Below the pieces are notes generated by a model. That model was not told where the DNA came from. It searched no databases and worked only from the letters and a program-made list of their open reading frames with translations. The position numbers and the translations under genes are program-made. This document shows positions 23,898 to 36,025 of a stretch of DNA of 64,000 nucleotides, in pieces (position 1 is the stretch's first letter; the number at the start of each line of letters is the position of its first letter). The stretch lies in the NCBI GenBank assembly GCA_018857735.1, contig JABMCL010000190.1, forward strand, positions 706,001 through 770,000, in the 5' to 3' direction. This DNA is from Alviniconcha marisindica (Eukaryota; Mollusca; Gastropoda; Provannidae).

Positions 23898-25955
23898 GGG
23901 GGGGGGGGGGGGGGTCAGTGTATTAAAGGCAAAATGTCATGAGAAATAAATAATCATACAAATGTTCCTAGCATCTTCACATAAATCATGCAATTTCAGA
24001 AGAAAAATCTCACTATAATATAGTTATATAACTATAATATAATTATATTACAAAATGCTGTTCTAGATCTGCAGAGCTCTGCCATTTGCCATGCCAGAAC
24101 ATGATGTATATTTAGTATCATTTGCCAACAGTGTCAAGTACCGCTGTGTCCACATAAAAAGCAAAGGAGAAAATTATTTGCATTTCTTGTCATCAAAATC
24201 TTTGGCTGTTTATTGGTCTGGCGTTTGAGTCAATTGCTCCCTTGGCCAAGACTTGATCCCAGGGAGGTGAAGGAAGCGGAGTGCCATGTCTTATTGATCC
24301 GGACCCCTCATGGTTATGGGCTAAAAGCCACAGCTAGGGGTTCAAGCCAGATGAAACTTGGTGATAGAAGGAGATGAAATGGGCACATGTGGGCCATCCC
24401 TTTTATTAATTTTCATCTTTAAGTTTGGAAGGCATTGCTGTCTTTTTCTGAGAATTGATTTCTATCTCTGTGGAAGTTTTTCCAGTGTATCGGCTTACCA
24501 CTACCAGCTTACAGTTTGCCTGTACTTGGATACAGCGCCCAGGATCTCAGGCAGAATTTGTGTTGTGTGGGTGGATGAAGTTGTTTTGTTGTTGCCTTGA
24601 TGAAGCACAGTTTCCTTTGTTGCGCAAGAATTCAGTGGTGATGTTTTGCCAGAGAATGATACCACATATATATATTAGAAGGTATACATGTGGGTGGGTT
24701 TTTATTTGTGTGTTTTGTTGTTGTTGTGTGTTTTTCTGTACATGTGGGTGTTGTTATGATGCATCTGTAGTTTTATATTATATACAAATCATAGATTTTA
24801 TTTATCTGTTATGGATTTGCACACACTTTGTTTCCCTAATCTGGTGCCATGGATGCAGACAGTTACAGTTCCGCCTCTACTAGAACAACTCCGCCTCTTG
24901 TAAACCTGCAGCAGAAGACTGGAAGCAAAGGTGGCTTAGCTGAGTCTCCATGTGTAATTTAGTAGAAGTACAAGTTACAACACTTTAGCAGGGACTAGGG
25001 AGACGTGTATAGATTCATCTGCATGTGTTTAGTATGAATAATTTGAAATTACATTGTGTCCAAACAGAAATACCAGAAAGTGAGTGAGGAGGATGAATAT
25101 CTCAGCAGACATGCCAGTTCTTATCACCAGAATGATTTCTGCGTAGAGTTTGTCTGTGATGGCAGCCAGTATTCAGATTTGTTGACAGAGGCATTTCATT
25201 GCAAATTCAGTGACATTATTAATATGATATAGATGTTTCTCCAGAATGCATGTAATTGACTTCATAAGTATAAAAGATAATGTTTTTATCAGTTGTATTT
25301 TATTTTTTTTGAAAATAATTATTAAATTATTGTTGACTTGTTAGAATGATAGACTTACTTCTGATTAATAATATTATACAACTGAATATATAACATAGTA
25401 ATACTGAATGCAGTAGACTTTCTGATTCTGGCTATGCTTTGCCATGATGTACCTTCTAAGGCAGTTGACTGGGCATTTGCAATTTAGAGTGCAGAAATTG
25501 AAGGAGGTAGGGGAAGTGGTGGGGGGGGGGGGGGGGGGGGAGTCAACCCTAAGAGGGTGTCTGTAATTATTGTAAACTACTATTTTTAAAGCAGTGGGCT
25601 GAACAGATTGAAACTCACAACAGGTTTGCCAGCAATTAGTTAGTGAGGTGTAACACTCACAGTCTAAAACACTATACACACATTATAGTTTATACTGTGA
25701 CCTGGAACAAACTCTGGAAATGTTAGAATCAAAGAGGTCCCTGTAGCGTTCTGGAGATGGAGATGGCCCACTAGAGATGTTAGCTGCTGCCAGCTGATGA
25801 AAGTTAGCATTTTCTGCATGCCTCCTGATCAGAAGCTCTGCTTCCATTGGAAAGCACTGAATGGGTGCGGCTGCTGATTCATCATCCCCTACAACAATAA
25901 TGCATGTCATTGATTTGTTTCATACAGTATACCCCATCATGATCATCTCTCTCTC

Positions 25956-26031
<76 letters not shown>

Positions 26032-26061
26032 TCTTGAGCTCTTCAGCTGTCTCTCCCTTGA

Positions 26062-26138
<77 letters not shown>

Positions 26139-28246
26139 CAAAACTGTCTACCAGCCAGACACACATACATGCACATTTGTCTCACATCTCTTTCTTATGT
26201 CACACTTTGATCACACAACACACGTAGATCCCTGAAATGTTCCACCACTCTTTCTGGAAAAGATCCATTTGCCTGTCGATTTTTCACTCCAAACGTCTGT
26301 CACAGATTTGGACGTTGTTATTTTGTTTGGGGCTGGGGGATATGGATATAACATAGCACAGAAACCCTGAGAAGGTTACTAATATCACATTGATTGATCT
26401 GCTGTGCCTTTTTTAAAGTAAATATGGACTGCCTGGTGTTCAGCAAAAATAGAAATCAGACACAAATGCAACACTAGTTATTTCAGGGCTGCTGGCACTA
26501 TTATGAGAAGAATCAAATTATAAAAGGGGCTGTTTCTTATTAACTCCTATTTCAGCAGTTAAATCTGCACTATCATGAATAGCTGTGCTTTGATAATTCA
26601 GCAGTTGAACCTGCTGCTATATCCACAAGTAAGATGGAACTGATTGAATAATTGTCATTTTTAGTTCTTGCTTATAGTTATTAGCAGTGCCCTTTAATAA
26701 AGTGTGTGTGTGTGTGTGGGGGGTGGGGGGGGGGTATATTTGAATGTCTGTGTGTCCAGGTTTTGTCCAGAGGATATCTTCTGAACTGCTCAGCCTTTTG
26801 TAAACCAACTTTGATATGATAGTGCATCATCATGAGCCAGACTGTCTTGCAGTAAAAATGAATTTGTTATCATCAAGGTCACAATGACTGAATTAGGACT
26901 CACATTTAAGCAAAATATCGCTGTAATGTATATATATCTTCCAAGCTGCTGATCCGTTTACAGCCAAACTTTAGTTTGACGGTACGCCATTAACAGCCAG
27001 TCTCTTGTGAAAAGATTGGATTGTGCATTTCAAGGTCAAGGTCACAGCAAAAGTTCAGAATTTCACTTAATGTTTCAGAAATATCCTCTGAACAGTTAAT
27101 CATCATGAGCCAAAATGTTGTGTGAAAAGATTGCTTTGTTCTTTTCAAGGTCAAGGTCACAAGCTCATAAATTAAAAATGACATTTTTGACCATATCTAC
27201 TGAATCAGATTTAACTTAATGGTACGTTATCATAAGCGAGAATGTTCTGTGAAAGCATTTGTTGTGTTCAGGGTCACGGTTACAGCAAAGGTTCAAAACA
27301 TCATTGGATGTTTGTCAGTCCTATATAATTCTCTGTACCACTGATGTCATTGCAACCAGTGTGTAGGTGTGTTGATGTACTGAACGTTTTTACTAATAGC
27401 CAGACCAAGTGTAAGCAAAGTGGATTAGATACATATTTTAGATATAATGATTATACTGACAGTGAATAACAGTCATTATATGTTGAGAAGTGTAAAACAG
27501 TTTTACTTCTTTTGGAAATTTAGCCAAATGTTTGATTCAATGAATGTCAGATTTGAAATGTGGGGTGGAGATAGGGGAGCACCCTATGCTGTAGAGATCA
27601 TTCGCTTGGACCACTCATGAATGCAAAATCAATTAAAACCACAGAAGAGATCTGATTTTTGTTAAAGAAGAAGAAGAAGAATTGACACTGAAAACCCTGG
27701 AACATTTTTATTGGATCACATTTCTTTCATCATAGTCATAGTCTAAGGCAGACTATGGTTGCGTTATTTGAGGCTGCCTTAAATGAAGTTACACAGTTCT
27801 GGCTGTAAGCACCAGAACAAGTGTTTTGAGTGGCTGTGGCAAGTTGTGTGCAGAGCGTTTTGTGGCTGGCACAACAAAGTTGGCTTGAAGGGAGAGCACA
27901 CCCATCTCACTCAGCCATGCCTGACTTGACTGGACAGTTTGCTGTGCTGTTGTAATACACACAACACAGTGCATGTTAGGGATCAGCGGGATTTAATCAC
28001 CAGTCTCCAGGTTATTTCTGTGTGGGCAGCTCATCCTGCTACTGTGTGCAGACATACACAGGTGTATGCAGACCAATGTTGTGTTTGCATTATATCGTGC
28101 GCCAGTCAATCCATGTAATTGGAACATGCATGGACAGGTATCGCTGTGTTTGCACCACTGGTTATGCATAGTGCAAGCTAGTCTGCAGAAAGGATATTAT
28201 TGATTAATTGAGTGCTTTTATTTGTGCTTAGCTCTCTCTTTCTCTC

Positions 28247-28329
<83 letters not shown>

Positions 28330-29204
28330 CCCAAGTGAACACTAAGCACTTAATTAGTCTTAGGCAGTGTACTTAAAAATAAAATGCAAAATATTTTTAT
28401 TGACATAATTTCACATGGTAAGTCATTATAGTGTATGCTGAGCACATTTCCGAGGATAAGTAAAACATTGGCTTATTTATTTATTTTCATAATAATTTGT
28501 ATCTAGCCAACACAGGCTGTTCAACATGCTGATCACACTCAGTCATGGTCCCTCCTGCTGATACTTCACAATAACATCTCAGCAATAAGTATACCAACAA
28601 CTCACCCTGCATGAGTTTATAATAGTCACTGACTCTCTGAGGGAGTTCATGGTGAATATAGGTCAGCCACCATACAATTTACATCCTCCCTGCCCCCCCC
28701 CCCCCCCCCCCCCCCAACCCCTCTCCCTCTCTCTCTTATAGGCCTTTTCTTCCTGTCCTTCATGAGTACAATTCCACTGCCACCAAGTACTGTACAGTTG
28801 CAGTACTGTACTGCACATACTACTATTACTGCTGCACACACTACAGTTACAAAATACAGGCCCAATTCTGTGCACATTCATTATTACTGAGCACTATGTG
28901 CGTGTGTGTTTTGTGCGTGTGTGCAGTTGGTGGGCGGAGCAATGCTAGCGGTTGGGCTGTGGGCGTGGGCGGAGAAAGACACACTGGCCAACTTCAGCAA
29001 ACTGACCAACATAGCTCTTGACCCTGCCCTTGTCTTCATCGTCATCGGCCTCACCATGTTTATCATCGGCTTCGCTGGCTGTGTAGGATCTCTCAGGGAA
29101 AACACATGTCTACTACTCTTTGTGAGTCATGTGACGGATGGATGAATGAATGACTAGGAAGATTGATTGATGGGTGTAAGCTGAGTTGCTTTGCATTAAT
29201 ATAT

Positions 29205-29285
<81 letters not shown>

Positions 29286-30347
29286 AGTTACTGTTCTACT
29301 TCAGCATTTGTTTTGACTTTTAAATGCTTCTTCATAATGAACATTTTGAAAATTGCTAATATTTATTCATCATTTCAGTTAAAAAAAAAAAAAAAAAGAA
29401 AAGATTATGACTGTGACACAATATGAGATTTGAAACAAAAATAATTCTTTCATTTATTCACTGTTCCACATGTAGGCATGGCTTATTTTTCAAAGCATGC
29501 AGACTGTTAAGAGAATATTGCTGAGAGTTTGCGAGGACACCCGTGTACATGCGTGCACACAGATGCACACACTTCAGGAGGAGAGGGGGAGACAAAACAA
29601 TGATTAGAATAGATTGCTGCGGCTGCAGTTCTTTTGTGTTCTTGGCAAGCAATGTCCTGTTGGAGTTGCATAGGATCAGTGTGGACAAGGTCTCAAGATC
29701 TCACCCCACGCCAACTGAGTCAACTGCGAAAACAAAGAGAGGCTGCTGGCCACGATGAAGGGCAAACCATCAAGCCATGCACTCTGTCCCACGCTGTGGA
29801 CATTGCACAGGGAAGGATGTAGCTTTGCTTGCCAACTGCAAAACTTGCCAGGAAATCTGAATCACGGGACGCCAAACTGGGCAGCTGCCCTTTGTGTCTT
29901 GTAACCAATTCACATACATGTTCAGTTTCACTAACCTTCAGTGGCTGCGTGCAGCAGGTGCTTTTTTTACAGTCACAAAATCCTTTGGGGAAAGTAATAA
30001 AGAAAGGTAAAAAATCTTTTGCATGCTAGTCTATATATGTAGAAAAATTGTTAAAGTTTGCTGATTTTTAATTTTGGGAACAGTTTCCCCGAGTTAATAA
30101 AGACTGACTCTGCAGAAACCTGATGTTGTGTGTTCTTATCTGTTTCAGTTTATGATCACCTTGAGCATTATTTTTGTCCTGGAGCTGTTGTTAGGAATCA
30201 TGGGATTTGTATATAAGGACTGGGTAAGTAAGCCTGCACATCAGCAACACATATATGTGCACACACCTGCCTACATGCGCACTCGTTCACTCACTCACTC
30301 ACTCACTCACGCACTCACTCACTCACGCACTCATTCACTCACACACA

Positions 30348-30412
<65 letters not shown>

Positions 30413-33400
30413 ACACACACAGACATTCACTCACATGTACACAGGCCACTGTAAACTGACCATGCTTACACTTTCTTTAAACTTGCAGGCGAACAGTGGA
30501 ACCCCCATACACAATGTGGCTAGAACCATGCTGATTATTTCTTCCTAACCTTTTGTCACTGAGGGGACCCTAAGTGGAAAATTGTCATGGTTCTATCTAC
30601 CATGTTACCACAATAGCATATGAAAGACCCTGATCATTCTGCTAAAAGTGCAGGTGGCAGGTTACGGCTATGCGTGCATACACCCTATGTATGTGGCTTT
30701 GATTAACACTGTAAACTGGTGTGTGGGTGTATGGTATGGGGTAGACAGAAAGTTCACCGAGATGGCAGCAGTTTCATGTGGCACCAGCCATGTGCCACTT
30801 CAGTGGATATTTAAAGTACACTGTGTAGAGCTAGTCACTCATATGTGACTAGAATGCAGTGAGTTTGCTTGGAAGCAGAGGAGAACACTATATTAGTATA
30901 TTATAAAAATGATCAACGTGTAATCTATAAAAATGGTATAAAAAATATAATCACCGCAGTTTTTCTGCCAGTTTATGGTGTTTTTTTGTCTTTTTTTTTT
31001 AATTCAGTGTTTGAAAGTCAGAAAAGAATGGTTATATAATGGTTGCCATTATTGTGCATCTTTCACATTGTGAAGAAAGCTAGCATGGACTGCTTTTTCT
31101 TTATGTTTCCTTTTTCAGGGTTCATGTTAACGATTAATTTCTGGTATTTCACTGGTTAAGATCAGCATATCTATGATATACAGGAATAAAATTAGCAGTT
31201 GGTCAGACATACTGGCTGTTATTTTGTTTGACCATTTCACATTAAAGGGGAAAAAAGCTGTGAGCGTGTGTGTGTGTGTGTGTTCTCGGTGGGGAAAGGA
31301 GCTGTGTGTTTGCTAGTACAGCTCTGGTAGTAGTATGGATAACTGTGTATCTGACTGGTTACAGTGATTATCTGACCGGTTTCAGTGAACCACACTTGCC
31401 ACCTTATAGATGTTACACCAGTTTAAAAAATATTTAGCATAATCACTGCTTTTTTTGCCAGGGTATGAGTATGATAGCACAATTCCATGTAGTTAGGCAC
31501 CAGAAGCAAAGGAGATAAATGCAGACAAAATCTGCATGGAATCAGTTGTGCTTTCAAGGTGGCATCAACAGAGCCTGGCTTCTGTTGCCAGTTCTCCCTC
31601 CTTTTTCTTACCCATTTTACCCTTCTAAAAGTTTGCATTCATGAACTTTCAGAGAAGCTGATCAGAGTTCTGACCTGGATTATGGGCAAAATAATTGGCT
31701 GTAGAAAATGTCTGAAGTATTTTGATACACCCCATTTGTACAGTTAAATAGAGTGATCCCTTCTCTATTTCAGTAGTCAGATTGATTTTTTCATAACCAA
31801 CCTGTGCATGTGAGACATTATCTCTGAAAATGGACCACCATAAAAAAGGAAGAGCATTTTAGTCCTGTTTAGCAGTGGCTTTCTTCACTGTTATATTTTT
31901 GGCTCTGCTTTGTAAGTATCATAATCAGAATATTTATTGACCCAGCACAAGTTTACAAGGAAATTTGAACTATGGTTGTGATTCTTCAATACAAAATAAC
32001 AGAAGTTTTATGTAATTTCCTTAAAAACATTAACTCAGGTTGCTTTTTAAAAACTGATAAATGAAGAATTCACTGGCACACACAGTCAGTGAGGTTCAGA
32101 CAATATTCAAAGGTAAATCACATTTTATTTTGTCATTGTTTTCCCTCAAAATAAGTTTCCATTTGTTGCTTTTGTCAAATGTGATTCTGCTGCAAATTTG
32201 CTAATTTTTTGGTCCTGTCTGAACAGAAAGGAAATGTTACAATTTTACCTTAAATAGGTTGGCTATTAGCTGTAAATTTATCTACTGCAGTCTATCAATG
32301 ACAGTAAATTTACAGTCAACCAAATATACACAGTAAAACCATTTTTATGCATTTTAATACATGATCCTTCATCCCTCCTTGCCACCAGAAACACTGACTT
32401 TCCCTCTGCTTGATAGGTCACATCCTCCCCCAAAACAGCATCAGTGTTCTTGGCACAAAGCCAAGGGGCAGTGAAGGTAGCTGAAAGAGTTTGACTAAAG
32501 ACTGACCAGTCATGGTTGGCACCTGTGCTCCTTCACTACAGACTGCTGGGTCAAAACTGAGCAAAGAGCAATACTTCACTGCCAGGTTTACGCAAGTACA
32601 ATGGTCTTTGTAGTTAAAATTTGACAGCTCTAATAATAATAATAATAATAATGTACATTTATCATGCGCTTGTCAACGCCCTGAATGCTCACATTAATAC
32701 ATATTAACCTAAATATGATATTCTTTACACATGTAGAGCATAGTCCTACCGAAACAATTTACATAAAGTTAAAAAAAAATGTTTAAAAAAAAGAAAATAA
32801 ATAAATAAAAGAACTACAAACATACACACACATGCACCCCCCCCCCCACCCCCACCCCCACCCCCCCCCACACACACACACACACAATGACTGTAGCGTG
32901 TGTTCTGAACACTTCCATCATTATCACTGACATAATAGCATAAAATACATCTAATATACTTCATTTTGCCTCTCCTTTTGCAGGTTAAGCATTGTACCAG
33001 TGAAGTAAGTAATTTGCTGTTTTACGCCCAGTAAAGAATCTCTAGCAATGTTCATCATGTGCAGATACAACTTGCAAGACCAGGTGGACGGATGTTCCAG
33101 TATAATGATGTGATGTAAAACTGCAGAGATTGTTCTGTTATGCACAGGTTCGAGACCAGATAGAGAGTCAGGTGAAGAACATGATTGTAAACTACAGAGA
33201 TGATGCCGATCTCCAGAATCTGGTAGACTGGGTGCAGCAAGACTGGGTGAGTCCTTTAAGTGTAATTTGTGACCCTACCTTCCAAAATGAGTCACCTTGA
33301 GACTTTGTCATTTTCAGATGTTTATATCACAGCAAAGAGCACAAAAGTATGCAAAATTTATCAAAATTGGTTCACTGGTCTTGTTATTATAACAGTTTAA

Positions 33401-34154
33401 AGTTGCAACTACCACGGCATCTCATTCTGAGAAATTGGTATTTAAAAAAATCATCATACAGTCCTTAGCAACAAGCAGGTGCATGTTTAAAACATCTTTT
33501 AATGACACTTATAAAAATACATTTTAAAAATGTGCACAAGGAGTGTAATTTCTGATGCAAAAAAAAAAGACTTGGCAATCTGATTTTGCTGCAAACCCCA
33601 AATCTAAAAAAAGGGAAGTTCCTGCTGGGCAGTCTGATTTTGGTGCAAACCCAAAATCTAAAAATGGAAAATAGTCACAATGAGAAAATGGCCTCGTTTC
33701 CGTCCAACTCGTTTCAAAAGGCAGGGTCATATTTGTTAAAGGTACAAGTACACCACCCTTGTTGTCCCACACCCAAAATGGGAGAAAAAACTAACCCAGT
33801 ACTGCAACAAACCTTCATTTTGGAATAGTTGAGCACTACAGGCTATGGAACTGTGCCCCGGTTTCACGATTTCCAGCTGTACTGTTTGGTTCTTCCAGCT
33901 TGTTTCTCTTCACTCTCACAAGTTCAGCATACAATCATACTCCCTTTTTTCCAAATGCATGCTAATTTTGTGTGTGGCTGATTTCCCATTATGAGTATGA
34001 AATCAGTGGATATGGGAACACATGTGTCTAGAACATCAGAATACTAGAAATCCTTCCTCAGTTTTCTTGTTTTCATACTGTGTGTGTCTGCACCTGTGGT
34101 TGTGTGTGTGGGTGCTTTGAGTGTATAAATGTACAGATACAGGTGTTGTTGTTG

Positions 34155-34197
<43 letters not shown>

Positions 34198-34998
34198 GTG
34201 TGTGGTGTCTTGTGTTAATTTGGTGATTATTATTCTTTTTCCAGCTGGGATGCTGTGGGGTTCATCGATTCAAAGATTGGGAGGCCAACATTTATTTTAA
34301 CTGCACTTCACCAGGGGTCGAAGCCTGTGGAGTTCCCTTCTCCTGCTGCAAGCATTCGGATGTTAGTATACATTTCTCTCCCTCACCTGCCAGTCACTGT
34401 GAATCAGCCCATATCGAGACATCCTGCTGCTGTCAGTGCATCTCACTTGGGTTCAGACTTGTTGCTGTTGGTCTTCTTCCTTTTCTTTTCCTTGTCTTCT
34501 TCTGCTCCTCTGCCTCCTTCTTTTCTTCTGCATCTTCTTTTTGGCTCCTCCTCCTCCTCTTCTCCTTCTCCTTCTTCTTCTTCTTCTTCTTCTTCTTCTT
34601 CTTTCTTCTTCTCCTTCTTCTTCTTCTTTTTCCTTCTTCTCTTTCCTCTTCTTCTTCTTCTTCTTCTGCTTCTTCTTCTTCCCCCTCCTCTTCCCCCTCT
34701 TCCTCCTCCTCCTCCTTCTCCTTCTTCTTCTTTGTCTTCTTCTTTTTCTTCTTCCACTTCCTCCTCCTGCAGTCTTTTTTCTCTGTTCCCATCCTGTTCC
34801 TTTTTTCATTCATGCTGTTTGGAGTCATTCATTTTCAGTCGTTCAAGGGATGCTTCTGATAACACACTTTTAACTTGCAGGAGGTGATGGTCAACAGGCA
34901 TTGTGGGTATGACATGATGAAGCTGTCACATGTGAGTTGCTGCCTCTCAGCCTGTTCTCTCTCTGCCCTTCTCACTCACCTCTCACTCTCTTCCTTTG

Positions 34999-35030
<32 letters not shown>

Positions 35031-35946
35031 AGTCAAACTCCAAGCACTGGTTTACGACATCCTTCCTTCAACCACTGCCATATTTAGTTACGCCATAGGG
35101 TCCAGAAAACTGTCAGCTAATGAGCAGTTTTTTGTTGGTGCTTAGACAGTAGTAACTTTGTTACAAACAAATGAAATAAAACAAGTTGTGTCATTTAAAG
35201 CCGCCAACAAGGTTTACACCAGCACAAATAAAACCACCATCGCTTGAATCAAGACAGAACTCTCGGTTTTCTTACCCGGTGTGGATGCATCTCATGTTTA
35301 CGTGCATGCTTTGGCGCTAGGTTGCTTTTACAGTCATATTTGTACCCAAACATTTTGGAAGGTGCTGACCGCGTTGGACAGCTGCGCGGAGATAAAGAGT
35401 GCCCCTTCAGTGGCGTAACTAAATCTGGCAGAGTTTGGAGGAAGGTGCCGGAAAGCAATGCTCAGAGTGTGTGTGTGTGTCATTGTGTATGTGTGTTTCT
35501 TTTCTTTTTCTTAAATTCTTGACCTGATGTTTGGACTTGGTTCAAGCTGAGCGCTTTTTTTCCTGTTTTTTTTTCTTCTCCATTTGTTCAGCCGGTTTAC
35601 TGATATAGATTTTAAAGCTCTGAAGTTCTCATTAGCCTACCAGTTTTGAAATTCACTTAGCTACAGTTTGTTTAGGACAAATACCTTTAATGTACAGCAT
35701 TAATTTGCACTTGAAACAGGGCTGTTACGTGATTGTTTCAGTGCTTCCAAGCAGTCGTGTCTCATTTGGTGATTTTTTTTTAAATATGTGATTTTGTTTC
35801 TTTCAGGATTATGACCGCAACATTCAGATCTACACAACAGGCTGTATACCAGCAGGTGAAAAATGGCTGGAGTCCAATCTTATACCTGTCGCTGGGGTGG
35901 CTGTAGGGGTAGCTCTTTTACAGGTAAACACTTGTAATATGAACAC

Positions 35947-36025
<79 letters not shown>

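Noticed and set aside
24455..24883. 142-codon + frame in tetraspanin intron 1
   Set aside because: It is rich in Cys/Phe/Tyr from T/G-rich DNA and has no domain or splice match.
25882..26185. Arg/Glu repeat frames on the minus strand
   Set aside because: They are pure readings of (CT)n tracts. The same holds for similar frames at 8783, 22300, 29093, 55022 and 60668.
29540..29950. Additional tetraspanin exon or nested gene in intron 2
   Set aside because: Open frames are short and overlap on both strands, none matches the phase-0 pattern with tetraspanin-like residues, and TM2 joins TM3 correctly without it.
34255..34887. 210-codon + frame and several 100-145-codon frames on both strands
   Set aside because: They run through the polypyrimidine tract and consist of Ser/Leu/Phe/Pro or Arg/Glu/Lys runs. 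The first 35 codons overlap tetraspanin exon 5 in another frame.
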